Shown here: piece after piece, positions 27,202 to 36,685 of the stretch
Layout: each line of letters starts with the position of its first letter
Position numbering within the stretch: position 1 is the stretch's first letter
From: Aeromonas molluscorum 848
GTDB taxonomy: Bacteria; Pseudomonadota; Gammaproteobacteria; Enterobacterales; Aeromonadaceae
Assembly: GCF_000388115.1 (NCBI RefSeq)
Contig: NZ_AQGQ01000003.1
Span: forward strand, 21,128 to 85,127
DNA: 64,000 bases
Direction of reading: 5' to 3'
The notes under the pieces: model-generated
What the model saw: the letters and a program-made list of their open reading frames with translations, nothing else
Database searches by the model: none
Told to the model about the DNA's origin: nothing
Position numbers and translations under genes: made by a program

Positions 27202-28023
27202 ATGACCCAGCCATTCCCCACAGATGCCTTGACCCGCAGCATGACCGAGGTGGTCGATGCCCTGCACAGCAGCGCCTTTGCGGCGACCCTGGTGCGGCTG
27301 ATCCAGCAGCAGGTGGCGTTTGATTGCGCCCTGCTGCTCGGGGTGGGGCAGCGCCCCGTCTACCTCTACGACAACCTCAACCATCAGCGGGCCCTGCTGT
27401 TTGATCGCTACCTCACCAGCCACTTCAGTCAGGATCCCTTCATGCTGGCGCTGGATCAGGGGCTGGGGGCCGGGGTCTGGACCCTGGCGCAGGTCTCCCA
27501 GGGGCGGCTCGATCCCGAATATCGCCACCACTTCTATCAGGCCACCGGCTGGCAGGAGGAGGTGGGACTGATCCTGCCAGTGCGCGGCGGACTCACCCTG
27601 ATGCTGTTTCTCGGCCGCCTGGACAAGCGCAGCCCTCTCAGTCGTGACGAGCTGGCCAGGCTGGAGGCGATCTTTCCGCTGGTGCATTCGCTGTGTCGTC
27701 AGCAGTGGCGGCAGGAGACGCCGCTGCTGGCCCAGAGCAGCGCGCAGCCGGACAGCGCCAGCCTCAAGAGTGCTGTGGAACAGGCGATGGCAAGCGTGGG
27801 GGGTGACAGGCTCACCCGCCGGGAGCGGCAGGTGGCGGAGCTATTGCTGCAAGGGCTGGATACCGAGGCCATCGCCACGGCCCTCGGGATTGGCGGCGGC
27901 ACTGTGAAGAATCACCGCAAGCACCTCTACGCCAAGCTGCGGCTCGGCTCGCGCGCCGAACTGTTCAGCTTCTTTCTCAATCACCTCATCGCGGCCCCAG
28001 ACGGCGGCGAACCGACGGCCTGA
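27202..28023 (+). CDS. Orphan LuxR-type regulator
   Basis: Protein of about 273 residues ending in a LuxR helix-turn-helix (LTRRERQVAELLLQGLDTEAIATALGIGGGTVKNHRKHLYAKL). The N-terminal 180 residues have no receiver or AHL-binding signature and look GAF-like at most, so the signal is unknown. The ATG at 27202 is chosen as the first that avoids the leader hairpin; no good ribosome site is visible and an in-frame start at 27151 is possible. Divergent from tyrS. Confidence 0.8.
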   Translation: MTQPFPTDALTRSMTEVVDALHSSAFAATLVRLIQQQVAFDCALLLGVGQRPVYLYDNLNHQRALLFDRYLTSHFSQDPFMLALDQGLGAGVWTLAQVSQGRLDPEYRHHFYQATGWQEEVGLILPVRGGLTLMLFLGRLDKRSPLSRDELARLEAIFPLVHSLCRQQWRQETPLLAQSSAQPDSASLKSAVEQAMASVGGDRLTRRERQVAELLLQGLDTEAIATALGIGGGTVKNHRKHLYAKLRLGSRAELFSFFLNHLIAAPDGGEPTA

Positions 28024-28038
28024 TCAGCCCCATAACGA

Positions 28039-28064
28039 AACACCCCGCCGAGGCGGGGTGTTGT
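28039..28064. terminator. Terminator between the LuxR gene and exeN
   Basis: 10-bp stem AACACCCCGC / GCGGGGTGTT around CGAG with a short T-rich tail, placed where the LuxR gene and the exe operon converge. Confidence 0.8.
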
Positions 28065-28083
28065 CTATCCGTGCGGCCGCGGG

Positions 28084-28839
28084 TTAGATCCGGCCCTGAT
28101 AACGCAGCGGGAAGCGACCTTGACTGTCTGGCTGACCGAGGTAGGGCAACCCCTGTTTCATCTGATCCGGCAACTCAGGGCCCGGCTTGAGGCTGCCCTG
28201 GAACAGGTACTGGCGATTGGCCTGCAACTCCAGCTTGCCCAGCACCTGCACCGCCTCAGAGCCCTGTTTGAGCTCGGCCACCAGCCGGGAGTCGAGGCAG
28301 GTCAGCTTGAGCTCTGGATCCCCCAGTTTCAGCTTACCTGCCGGGGTATCGGCCTCGGCATCATACCAATAGAGGTTGCCATAAAGGCTATCGCACCAGG
28401 GCTTGCCCTGACTGAATTCATCAAGCTTGAGCTGCAACTGGCCCGTCGCCGTGACCGGGAAGGGCAGGCGCATAGGCAAGCGGCTCAGTAACCAGGGAGC
28501 GGGGGCGTTGAGGGTCAGATCGCGGCCAAAGACGGCACCGCCCCAGCCCACCACGCCCTGGCCGTTGAGGCCATCCCGCTCGCCAAAACGCACCGCCAGT
28601 TCGGGAGCAAAGCGCAGCAGCGACCAACCATTGAGATCCCAACGCAACCGGGTCACAGACTCGCTGGCATATTGCAGACGAGCCACTTCCCCCTGCCAGA
28701 GGGTGCCACTCACCCCTTCCAGTTTGACCATGGGCGGCAACGGCAGATGACGAACCATCAGGCTGGCGGGCACGCTGGTCAGCAAGAAGCCCAGCCAGGC
28801 CAGCATGAAGACGACGACTATCCAGATCTTGCGTTTCAT
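28084..28839 (-). CDS. exeN: Type II secretion protein N
   Basis: Last gene of the exe operon. A 251-residue bitopic inner-membrane protein: one N-terminal helix (about 5-24) and a periplasmic domain with GspN features such as LEGVSGTLWQGEVA and WDLNGWSLL. GspN is found in only some type II systems and is dispensable in several. It overlaps exeM by four bases (ATGA), so the two are co-translated. Confidence 0.93.
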   Translation of the reverse strand: MKRKIWIVVVFMLAWLGFLLTSVPASLMVRHLPLPPMVKLEGVSGTLWQGEVARLQYASESVTRLRWDLNGWSLLRFAPELAVRFGERDGLNGQGVVGWGGAVFGRDLTLNAPAPWLLSRLPMRLPFPVTATGQLQLKLDEFSQGKPWCDSLYGNLYWYDAEADTPAGKLKLGDPELKLTCLDSRLVAELKQGSEAVQVLGKLELQANRQYLFQGSLKPGPELPDQMKQGLPYLGQPDSQGRFPLRYQGRI

Positions 28840-29327
28840 TGCGGGCGACTCACCTGTAAGCGTCTCACCTTGACCATGCCTGCGGGCAACTGCTCGCGGG
28901 CCACCTCTATCACCTTGACCTGGACGCCATATCGGTCCGACAGCTCAGCCAGCCACATCAAGAGCCCATCGAAGGGAACCGCGTCTATCCATACCTGCAG
29001 CTCCTGACCTTGGGGTTGCAGCCGGGTGATCTTGATCTTGTGATTGAAGGCGGTACGGTTGACCACCCCATCCAGCGTCCCCCCCAGCTCGATGTTGCGG
29101 CCGCTGCCCGCCTGGGCAGCCAGGACTCGCTCGCCCTTCTCTTTCAGCCAGACCAGGGTCTGCTGCTGGTTCTTCACCTGCCGCTCCCGCTCCGCAATGC
29201 GACTGTCGAGGGGCTGCCAAACCAGCCAATAGAAGAGACCTATGGTCAGCAGGGTGCCGCCAATTGCTAGCAGTCGCTGCTCCCGGGCGCTGATGCCGCG
29301 CCACCAGAGTTCAAACCTTGCCATCAT
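28836..29327 (-). CDS. exeM: Type II secretion protein M
   Basis: Inner-membrane assembly platform protein, 163 residues. A short cytoplasmic start ([13 protein letters not shown]) is followed by one helix (about 18-36), a coiled-coil-prone stretch and a ferredoxin-like periplasmic domain. GspM binds GspL and helps place GspE. ATGA overlaps link it to exeL before it and exeN after it. Confidence 0.95.
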   Translation of the reverse strand: MMARFELWWRGISAREQRLLAIGGTLLTIGLFYWLVWQPLDSRIAERERQVKNQQQTLVWLKEKGERVLAAQAGSGRNIELGGTLDGVVNRTAFNHKIKITRLQPQGQELQVWIDAVPFDGLLMWLAELSDRYGVQVKVIEVAREQLPAGMVKVRRLQVSRPQ

Positions 29328-30508
29328 GATGATTTACCCTTGAGCACCAGTGCCCCCTCGACTCGGCCTTTCGTGCTACGCACCTCGCCCTGTTGCACCT
29401 CGAAACGCTTGCCCGCCAACTCCCGGAATCGTTCCATCTCGGTAAAACCGGGAGCCGTGACTTGCAGCCTCAGCTCTCCCCGCTCCACATCAAAGCGCAG
29501 CACCTCGGGCTTGAGTCCCGGAACTTCGGCAAAGGTGGGGGCCAGCTCGGTCAAAAACAGCAAGACGCCACTTTGGGACGCCCCACCCAGCAACCTCAGA
29601 TGCTGCTCAACCTGGCTGCGTACATTCACGATCCGGGTCTCTCCCGGGAAGATGCGGGTATAGACCTCGCGGATCTCGGCCTTGAGCGCCTTGTCCTGGC
29701 TATCGAGTTGATAGAGTGCCAGGCCTCGCTGTCCCAGGGTGACCAGCAACAAGGCCACCGCCACCACCACCACCTTGCGCCACTGCAACCAGTGGCGGCT
29801 GTACTCGGTCTGTGGCCGGAAAGCCCCCTGCAACAGGTTCACCTGACCGCGCAGCGCCTCCCGGGCCAGCAGCAGCATGGGCAGCTCGGGATCGGCCTCC
29901 AGCCAGTTGGCTCCCGCCAGTGCCGGGGGCGGCGTATGGCTGTGGATGGTGACAGGCTCGAGCTGAGTGCTCAGCAACAGGCCGAGCAAGACTTCGTCTG
30001 CCACCAACCCCTGGTGAGGCCCCTGGCGCAGCAGCCAGACCTTGCCCAGTTGCAGCGCCGACCAGCCATCACTGGCCTGCGGCAAGGCCAGCACGTCCGG
30101 CAGCAGTTGCAGGCTCTTGAGCCCTGCCGCCTCGAGCCAACCGAGCCAGCGCAGCATCTGCTGGTTGTCCACCGCCATCAGATCCACCTCCTGACCCTGA
30201 TGGGCCAGCACGACCAGATGCAGGGACTCCACATCGGAGGCTATCTGCTCTTCGAGCAGATAGGGCAGGGCCGCCGCCGACTGGCGGTTGTACTTGCCCG
30301 GCAGCCGCACTCGCCGGAAGATAACGGCGCTGCCCGGCACCAGGGCGACCACGGGACGGCCACCGGCCCGCTCACGCAGTTCATGCAGTTCATGGGCCGA
30401 GACCAGGGTCCCGGAGGCGATGATCTCCTCCTCTCCCTTCGACCAGACCAGCCACTCGACCGGCTCTTCCTGGGTTATCCCCAGACGGATGACCAGACTC
30501 TCGTTCAA
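29324..30508 (-). CDS. exeL: Type II secretion protein L
   Basis: Bitopic inner-membrane protein that docks the ATPase ExeE to the platform. The cytoplasmic actin-like domain (about 1-250) is followed by one helix near residues 270-290 ([14 protein letters not shown]) and a periplasmic ferredoxin-like domain. The start is read as TTG at 30508: AAGGAG lies eight bases upstream, and [10 protein letters not shown]...PVEWLVW then aligns with the start of other GspL proteins (394 residues). The frame stays open upstream into exeK, but that part has no similarity. An 88-bp gap separates it from exeK. Confidence 0.9.
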   Translation of the reverse strand: MNESLVIRLGITQEEPVEWLVWSKGEEEIIASGTLVSAHELHELRERAGGRPVVALVPGSAVIFRRVRLPGKYNRQSAAALPYLLEEQIASDVESLHLVVLAHQGQEVDLMAVDNQQMLRWLGWLEAAGLKSLQLLPDVLALPQASDGWSALQLGKVWLLRQGPHQGLVADEVLLGLLLSTQLEPVTIHSHTPPPALAGANWLEADPELPMLLLAREALRGQVNLLQGAFRPQTEYSRHWLQWRKVVVVAVALLLVTLGQRGLALYQLDSQDKALKAEIREVYTRIFPGETRIVNVRSQVEQHLRLLGGASQSGVLLFLTELAPTFAEVPGLKPEVLRFDVERGELRLQVTAPGFTEMERFRELAGKRFEVQQGEVRSTKGRVEGALVLKGKSS

Positions 30509-30596
30509 TACAGCTTCTCCTTGGTCAGGGCCGAGTCCTGTCGACGGCTGACCCTTGATATGGACAGCGAGATGCCGTCGCGCGTCGAGGCGAGCG

Positions 30597-31610
30597 TCAC
30601 TCAGCCCCCCCATTGACCCGCCGCAGCACCACCGCCTTGTTGTCTTTACTGCGCTGGAAGTAGGTCTCCAGCCTGGCCCGGGTGTCAGCCACCTCGGCCA
30701 GCAGATAGGCCACAAAGTAATCGCTCTTGACGTCTATCGCCTCATTCAGCCCCTTGATGCCGGAGCCTGCCGCCAGTGCAGGCAGGCTCGTCATCTCCTC
30801 TTTGCTTTGCCACCCTTTCTTGGGGCGATCATTGAGCACTCCCTTGGCATCATCCACACCGATCTTTCCCAGGTAGAGTGCCGCCAGCAGTTCGGACTGC
30901 TCTGGGGCTATGGTATTGATGTTCACCAGCAACTTGTCGTTTGGCAGGGCGCAGACATAGGGTGCCAGCCTGGCATACAGCTTGCCGCTGACCCCACGCA
31001 CGGCACGCAGCTCATCCACCCCCAGCATCTTCTGGTTGGCGGGCAGATAGGGCTGACTCAACCCTTCATAATATGCATCTTCGGCGCCATAGCTGGAGAC
31101 CAGCACCGTATCGCTGTCGGTCCAGTCACGTACCGCATCCGTCAGCTGGGTCGCCTCGTATTCGTCAACCTCGAGCAGGGTCAACAGGGTGTGGAACACC
31201 TTGACGGGATAAGGCTGGTTGGCCAGATCGTCCCCATTGCCCCCCTGTTGCGCCACGCTCAGGCTGTTGAGGTTGAAGCAGCTTTGCAGGTCGCGTACCT
31301 CTCCCTTGAGAGTGCCATCCTCGACCGGAAACACCACATCCTTGCGGGCCCAGTACTGGCCAAGGCTGACCACCTTGGGGTCATCCTTGAAGTCCTGGGC
31401 CAGGATCTTGCTGACCAGCGCCTCGGTGGAGATGGCATACCACCAGGCCTGTTTGCCGCTGCTGAGGTTGGCCGTGCGCCTGAGCTCAAGCTGCAAGCGA
31501 CCACTCATGTTGCTGGCGATGATCACCATCACCGAGAGGATCAGCAACACCACCAGCAATGCCATGCCCCGGCCTCTTCCCGGCCCGGCGCCCTTATTGT
31601 GTCGGTGCAT
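30597..31610 (-). CDS. exeK: Type II secretion minor pseudopilin K
   Basis: Minor pseudopilin that caps the pseudopilus tip with I and J. The prepilin leader ends in GRGRG and is followed by [18 protein letters not shown]; GspK proteins characteristically lack the glutamate at position 5, as here. A large alpha domain follows (337 residues in all). The ATG at 31610 overlaps the exeJ stop by 17 bases. Processing would be by the prepilin peptidase, whose gene is not in the window. Confidence 0.93.
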   Translation of the reverse strand: MHRHNKGAGPGRGRGMALLVVLLILSVMVIIASNMSGRLQLELRRTANLSSGKQAWWYAISTEALVSKILAQDFKDDPKVVSLGQYWARKDVVFPVEDGTLKGEVRDLQSCFNLNSLSVAQQGGNGDDLANQPYPVKVFHTLLTLLEVDEYEATQLTDAVRDWTDSDTVLVSSYGAEDAYYEGLSQPYLPANQKMLGVDELRAVRGVSGKLYARLAPYVCALPNDKLLVNINTIAPEQSELLAALYLGKIGVDDAKGVLNDRPKKGWQSKEEMTSLPALAAGSGIKGLNEAIDVKSDYFVAYLLAEVADTRARLETYFQRSKDNKAVVLRRVNGGAE

Positions 31611-32310
31611 CTTCGAGCCTCTGGCCGCCGGCCCCAATCAGAAACTGGCGGCGTATGGTGCCGTAATCATCCAGATCCAGCTCAACCGCCAGTCCCTCAG
31701 GCAGACGCGCCTCCTGGGTCCACTCCGACTTCCAGCCCCCCTCGCTGTAGAAAAAGAGGCGCAGTCCCGTCACCCGGTCGAGCAGGGCCTGCACCCTGGG
31801 CTCGGTGCCTATCACGGGATCCGGATAGAGGTAGCTGAGTCGCTCCAACTGGTTATCCTTGAGCCGCCAGCCGACTCGTTGCAGGCCAGATCGCGGCAAG
31901 ATGCCATCCGGATTGAGCCAGCCGCCCCGAATGAAGGCCATGCCCCAGTCGTCACTCTGCTGGCCAAACTGGCTAGCCGCCAGCAGCACCCGGTTGTTTT
32001 CGCCCTGGATGCGACCGGTGCGCGGCACCATCTGGCTCACGTCCCGCTCCAGCAGATCGAAGGCCCGCTGCAATTGGGCCAAGCGCACCTCTTTCTTCTT
32101 GGCCACCTCATCGCTGGTGAGCACCCCCTGCAACACCTGATAGGCGCCCAGACTCAGGCCTGCGAAGATGGCGATCGCCACCAGCATCTCGAGCAAGGTG
32201 AAGCCCCCCTGCCACCCTCGCGACCTCTGCGGCGCTACTGGCATCCTCGAGGTGCCAGGCAAGGTAAGCCAGGGAGCGGCGCGGCCGGGGGAGCGGTTAT
32301 CGGCTGACAT
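31594..32310 (-). CDS. exeJ: Type II secretion minor pseudopilin J
   Basis: Minor pseudopilin with a clear type IV prepilin site, [18 protein letters not shown]. From the ATG at 32310 the leader is about 36 residues, long for this family; an internal ATG (22 codons in) would give a leader of about 14. The 32310 start overlaps exeI by 14 bases, consistent with the packing of this operon. Partner of I and K at the pseudopilus tip. Confidence 0.93.
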   Translation of the reverse strand: MSADNRSPGRAAPWLTLPGTSRMPVAPQRSRGWQGGFTLLEMLVAIAIFAGLSLGAYQVLQGVLTSDEVAKKKEVRLAQLQRAFDLLERDVSQMVPRTGRIQGENNRVLLAASQFGQQSDDWGMAFIRGGWLNPDGILPRSGLQRVGWRLKDNQLERLSYLYPDPVIGTEPRVQALLDRVTGLRLFFYSEGGWKSEWTQEARLPEGLAVELDLDDYGTIRRQFLIGAGGQRLEDAPTQ

Positions 32311-32695
32311 AGGTTCGCATCATGGTCACGGGACTTTCGGATTTGGGGGCGGTGCGCACTTCCAGATCCAGTGCCTTGAAATTACTGTCGGCGGTGGCGA
32401 CACCGTGATGACGCCAATACCAGCGCTGCCCCGCCATCTCCTCATCACCCTCGACCCAGCCTTCGCTCGGCCAGGTGCCCTCGAGTCGCTGCTGGACCAG
32501 CTGGTTCTGGGCAACCCAGGTCGCCAGGGTTTTCTGCTCCAGATAACTGAGCCCGGCAAGGTGCTCGCTAGCCGCCTTCATCACTGCCAGCCCGGCGATG
32601 GCAAAGACCACCAGGGCCACCATCACCTCGAGCAGCGTCATGCCCCTCGCCCGGCGAGGCCCACCATGGCGCAAAGCCACGCGCGGGGTCCTCAT
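32297..32695 (-). CDS. exeI: Type II secretion minor pseudopilin I
   Basis: Minor pseudopilin of 132 residues with the prepilin peptidase site [18 protein letters not shown], methionine rather than phenylalanine at +1, as is common in GspI, and glutamate at +5. It starts the tip assembly with J and K. Overlaps exeH by four bases. Confidence 0.94.
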   Translation of the reverse strand: MRTPRVALRHGGPRRARGMTLLEVMVALVVFAIAGLAVMKAASEHLAGLSYLEQKTLATWVAQNQLVQQRLEGTWPSEGWVEGDEEMAGQRWYWRHHGVATADSNFKALDLEVRTAPKSESPVTMMRTYVSR

Positions 32696-33237
32696 TGCTC
32701 CTCCTCGGGCCGATCGCTATCCAGGGTAAGGTTGCCAAACTCATCGGCCCACACCACACGGAAGTAACGCTCCTCATCGACCAGCTGACTGAAGGTCAGC
32801 ACGAAGGGGGTCAACTCGTCACCGGGAAAGATAAACACCTGGGGGCTGGCCACCTTGTCCCCCTCCCCTCGCTCATCTTCATCCGGCTGCCAGGCCAACC
32901 CGCCCAGTTCGACGCCGAGCTGGATATCCTCAGGCAGTTGCACCGGCCCCAGCACCTTGTCATCACTCAAGGCCTTCCAGCTGCGATCTTTCCCTTGGCG
33001 CACCATGAATTGCCAGCCGTGATCGTCGAGCCGCAACCCCAGCAGGCGACCATCCATCACCGCCTGCTCCTGGGCCTGTTGTAATACGGCCATGAAGCGA
33101 CGCGCCTGTTTGTCCAGCTCGCGATCCCCCTTGGCGCCCCCCATGCTGAGGGTGACGGCGGTGGCCACCAATCCCATCAACATGGCGACCAGCAGCACCT
33201 CCAACAGGGTGAAGCCTGCCTGACGACGAGCCCTCAT
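32692..33237 (-). CDS. exeH: Type II secretion minor pseudopilin H
   Basis: Minor pseudopilin linking tip and shaft. The ATG at 33237 gives a short leader (MRARRQAG) before FTLLEVLLVAMLMGL, with glutamate at +5. An in-frame GTG three codons earlier is less likely. A beta-rich periplasmic domain of about 130 residues follows. The 142-bp gap to exeG shows no clear terminator, so the operon probably continues through it. Confidence 0.94.
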   Translation of the reverse strand: MRARRQAGFTLLEVLLVAMLMGLVATAVTLSMGGAKGDRELDKQARRFMAVLQQAQEQAVMDGRLLGLRLDDHGWQFMVRQGKDRSWKALSDDKVLGPVQLPEDIQLGVELGGLAWQPDEDERGEGDKVASPQVFIFPGDELTPFVLTFSQLVDEERYFRVVWADEFGNLTLDSDRPEEEQ

Positions 33238-33379
33238 TGAGCCCACCCTGTCAGGGGGACAACAATGGACAGCGGCCCCATCAGCGCTGGCAGCTGCTGC
33301 CAGATGAAAATGCAGGCATGGCGCCCCAAGAGGTGACTCATGGCTGTCGGTCGAGGCGAGAGACGCGGCGAGTCGGCAC

Positions 33380-33811
33380 TTACTGGAAGTCCTTCAGATT
33401 CCAGTTGCCGATGTCGTCGTCGGTACCCGCTTCGCCATCTTGCCCCATGGAGAAGACGTCGAGTTTGCCGAATTGACCCGGGCTGAGCAGCTGATAAGGG
33501 TTGCTCCAGGGATCTTGTGGCAGGCGCTTGATATAGCCCCCATCCCGGTAGCTGCGCGGTTCCGGGGCCGAAGTCGGTTTGTTGACCAGGGCATCCAGCC
33601 CCTGCTCCGTGGTCGGGTAGCGATTGTTGTCCAGCTTGTACATGTCGAGGGCGTTTTCCAGCGCCACTATGTCGGAAACCGCCTTCTGCTGATCGGCTTT
33701 CTCCTTGTTCCCCATCAAGTTGGGCACCACCAGGCTGGCCAGTATCCCCAGGATGACGATGACCACCATGACTTCCAGCAGGGTGAAACCCGATTGACGA
33801 CGCTTATCCAT
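33380..33811 (-). CDS. exeG: Type II secretion major pseudopilin G
   Basis: Main subunit of the periplasmic pseudopilus. Leader MDKRRQSG is followed by FTLLEVMVVIVILGILASL; the C-terminal calcium-binding loop region (GQDGEAGTDDDIGNW) is typical of GspG. At 143 residues it is normal size. The 135-bp upstream gap contains a diverged copy of the exeF 3' end. Confidence 0.97.
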   Translation of the reverse strand: MDKRRQSGFTLLEVMVVIVILGILASLVVPNLMGNKEKADQQKAVSDIVALENALDMYKLDNNRYPTTEQGLDALVNKPTSAPEPRSYRDGGYIKRLPQDPWSNPYQLLSPGQFGKLDVFSMGQDGEAGTDDDIGNWNLKDFQ

Positions 33812-33847
33812 GACTTACTCCCTCGATAAATAAGATGGCGGCTGCCA

Positions 33848-33960
33848 TCAGAGATTGACCATAGTGAGACCCGGCAGACGGATCCCGTTGCATATTGACC
33901 ATGTTGTTGAGCGCGAGTGAATGGGCTGCAGGAGTAGCCTGCTTATTCACATATTGACCA
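33848..33960 (-). repeat. Diverged copy of the exeF 3' end in the exeF-exeG gap
   Basis: On the plus strand, CATATTGACCATGTTGTT occurs at the end of exeF and again about 60 bp away, starting near 33891, and both copies continue to a shared GGCTGCAGGA. A shorter third match (ATTGACCAT) lies near 33854. The extra copies are outside any gene. They look like remnants of a local duplication of the region encoding the NNMVNM C-terminus. Confidence 0.7.
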
Positions 33961-35167
33961 TGTTGTTCAGTTCCAGGATCGGCTGCAGGATCGACATCAC
34001 GATAAAGAGCACCACCCCTGCCATGGAGACCACCAGCATGGGTTCGAACACGCCAAGCGCAATGTTGACCTGACTTTCGAACTCCCTGTCCTGGTTGTCT
34101 GCCGCCCGCTCCAGCATGCTGTCGAGCTCGCCACTCTGCTCGCCAGAAGCGATCATGTGCAACATCATGGGCGGAAATATCTTGGTTTCATTCAATGATT
34201 TGCGAAGACTGGTTCCCTCACGTACCCGCTCGGTGGCCTCAAGGATACGGGCCCGGGCGAAGTCGTTGGAGAGCACCTCACCGGAGATTTTCATCCCCTC
34301 TATCAACGGCACGGCACTGGCATTCAAGATGCTCAGGGTGCGGGCGAAACGGGCGGTGTTGAGCCCCCGGCTCACCCGGCCAATCACCGGCAGGCGCAGC
34401 AGGATGCCGTGCCAATGGCGGCGGCGCAGCTCATTACCAAGCCACCAACGCCAGACGAAACCGCCCAGGAAGATCAGCAGCAGGAACCAGAGGCCGTAAT
34501 TCTGCATCAGTTCGCTGGTGCCGATCAGGAAGCGAGTGGTGGCCGGCAACTGCTGCCCCATATGCTCAAACTGGGCAACCACCTTGGGCACCACGGCGGT
34601 CAGCAAGATGGAGATGACCCCCACGGCGACAAGGGTCAGCACCATGGGGTAGATCATCGCCTGCATCAGCTTGGTGCGCATATGCTGACGCTGCTCGGTG
34701 TAATCGGCAAGCCGGTTGAGTACCTTTTCCAGATGACCCGACTTCTCCCCTGCCGCCACCATGGAGCGAAACAGTTTATCGAACACGTGGGGAAAAGCGC
34801 CCAGGGAATCGGCCAGGCTGTAGCCCTCCACCACCCGGCCACGCACAGTGGCTACCAGGCTGCTGAGGTGAGCCTTTTCACACTGCTGGGAGACAGCCCG
34901 CAGCGCCTCCTCTATGGTGAGCCCGGCCCCCACGAGCGTGGCAAGCTGGCGGGTGATCAGTGCCAGTTCGGCGGTGCTGGCGCCACGGCGAAACAGTCGG
35001 AAACGACCCGCCTCACGCTTGGCCTTCTCCGTGGTTTCGCTCACCTCCAGCGGAGTCAGCCCCTGCTCACGCAGTTGCTGGCGCACCTGGCGCGCCGAAT
35101 CTCCCTCGGTCACCCCCTGCTTCTGGCGTCCCTTGTCATCAAGGGCCTTATATTCGAATGCAGCCAC
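33947..35167 (-). CDS. exeF: Type II secretion inner-membrane platform protein F
   Basis: Polytopic core of the assembly platform (406 residues): two GspF domains, about 70-195 and 275-400, each ending in membrane helices, three helices in all. Characteristic segments are FSRG-like ARFARTLSIL, GEKSGHLEKVL and GEQSGELDSML. The start is GTG at 35167 with GAGGATAGGA upstream. It follows exeE by nine bases. Confidence 0.96.
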   Translation of the reverse strand: MAAFEYKALDDKGRQKQGVTEGDSARQVRQQLREQGLTPLEVSETTEKAKREAGRFRLFRRGASTAELALITRQLATLVGAGLTIEEALRAVSQQCEKAHLSSLVATVRGRVVEGYSLADSLGAFPHVFDKLFRSMVAAGEKSGHLEKVLNRLADYTEQRQHMRTKLMQAMIYPMVLTLVAVGVISILLTAVVPKVVAQFEHMGQQLPATTRFLIGTSELMQNYGLWFLLLIFLGGFVWRWWLGNELRRRHWHGILLRLPVIGRVSRGLNTARFARTLSILNASAVPLIEGMKISGEVLSNDFARARILEATERVREGTSLRKSLNETKIFPPMMLHMIASGEQSGELDSMLERAADNQDREFESQVNIALGVFEPMLVVSMAGVVLFIVMSILQPILELNNMVNM

Positions 35168-35176
35168 GTCCTATCC

Positions 35177-36685
35177 TCAATCTTCCCGAGTCACACGCAG
35201 CACTTCTTCCAGGCTGGTCTGCCCCTGGAGCACCTTGTCGATGCCGTCGCGGCGAATGCTGGGGGTATGGGGGCGGATCAGCCGCTCGATGGCGAGTTCA
35301 CCACTGGCACCATGGACCGCCTCGCGTACCGGTTCATCGACCACCACCAGTTCGTGGATGCCGGTCCGGCCACGATAGCCGGTATGGTTGCACTGTTCGC
35401 ACCCCACCGGATGCCAGATCTGGCTGGCCTTGTCCAACCCCTCGACGCGCATCAATGCCAGCTCTTGTTCCGTGACCGGACGCGCCTCCTTGCAGTCGGG
35501 GCAAAGGGTGCGTACCAATCGTTGCGCCAGCACCGCCAGCAGGGACGAGGAGAGCAGGAAGGGTTCTATGCCCATGTCCCGCATCCGGGTGATGGCACCG
35601 ATGGCCGTGTTGGTGTGCAGGGTCGACATCACCAGGTGACCGGTGAGGGATGCCTGCACGGCTATCTGGGCTGTCTCCAGATCCCGGATCTCCCCCACCA
35701 TGACCACGTCAGGATCCTGCCGCAAGATGGCCCGCAAGCCACGGGCGAAGGTCATGTCGACCTTGGCATTGACCTGGGTCTGGCCCACCCCCTCCAGGTC
35801 ATACTCGATGGGATCCTCCACCGTGAGGATGTTGCGATCCCGCGAGTTGATCTCCGACAGCGCCGCATAGAGGGTGGTGGACTTGCCCGAACCGGTCGGC
35901 CCCGTCACCAGGATGATGCCGTGGGGTTTGCGGATGAGTTCGCTGATGATGTTGCGATTGGCGAGGGTCATGCCGAGCTGCTTGAGCTCGAGCCGGATAT
36001 TGTTCTTGTCGAGCAGACGCAATACCACCCGTTCACCGTAGCTGGACGGCATGGTCGAGACCCGCACGTCCACCGCCCGGCCACCGATGCGCAGTGAGAT
36101 GCGGCCATCCTGAGGCAGTCGCTTCTCGGCGATGTCCATGCGCGACATCACCTTGATGCGCGACACCAGCAAGGAGGCGAGCTTGCGATGGGGGCGCAGG
36201 ATCTCCCGCAATACCCCATCGATGCGAAAACGGATCACCAGCACCCGCTCGAAGGTCTCGATATGGATGTCGGACGCTTCCTCTTTTATCGCCTCGCTCA
36301 ACATGGCATTGATGAGACGGATGATGGGCGCGTCATCATCGGCGTCGAGCAAGTCCTCGCTCTGGGGCAGCTCTTCGGCCAGGGCGAAGAAGTCCATTTC
36401 GTTGCCCAGATCCTCCATCAGCTGACGCGCCTCGGAAGAGTCGCGCTGGTAGTGGGCCATCAACAGCTGCTCGAACGCCTCACCCTCTATCTGATCGACG
36501 GCGAAGGCGGCACCCGCCACCCGCTGCACCTCGAGCAAAGTCTGGGAAGTGACCCCGGGTCGGCAGATCAGCACGGGCGATCCAGCCTGCTCGGTCAGGA
36601 TCACCCCGAAGTTGCGGGCAAAGGCGAATGGCAGCTCGGGCAGTGATGCCGACAATTCGCAGCCATCAAGCTGGTAGGCCGCCAT
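35177..36685 (-). CDS. exeE: Type II secretion ATPase E
   Basis: Cytoplasmic hexameric ATPase that powers pseudopilus assembly. Walker A is GPTGSGKST (262-270); the Asp box, Walker B ([12 protein letters not shown]) and His box are present. A zinc-binding tetracysteine (CPDC and CEQC, about residues 397-431) is intact. Length 502 is usual. Its ATG shares one base with the exeD stop (TGATG), so translation is coupled. Confidence 0.98.
   Translation of the reverse strand: MAAYQLDGCELSASLPELPFAFARNFGVILTEQAGSPVLICRPGVTSQTLLEVQRVAGAAFAVDQIEGEAFEQLLMAHYQRDSSEARQLMEDLGNEMDFFALAEELPQSEDLLDADDDAPIIRLINAMLSEAIKEEASDIHIETFERVLVIRFRIDGVLREILRPHRKLASLLVSRIKVMSRMDIAEKRLPQDGRISLRIGGRAVDVRVSTMPSSYGERVVLRLLDKNNIRLELKQLGMTLANRNIISELIRKPHGIILVTGPTGSGKSTTLYAALSEINSRDRNILTVEDPIEYDLEGVGQTQVNAKVDMTFARGLRAILRQDPDVVMVGEIRDLETAQIAVQASLTGHLVMSTLHTNTAIGAITRMRDMGIEPFLLSSSLLAVLAQRLVRTLCPDCKEARPVTEQELALMRVEGLDKASQIWHPVGCEQCNHTGYRGRTGIHELVVVDEPVREAVHGASGELAIERLIRPHTPSIRRDGIDKVLQGQTSLEEVLRVTRED

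Noticed and set aside
34409..36097. 562-codon open frame antisense to exeF and exeE
   Set aside because: It spans two well-identified genes and shows no domain or ribosome site of its own.
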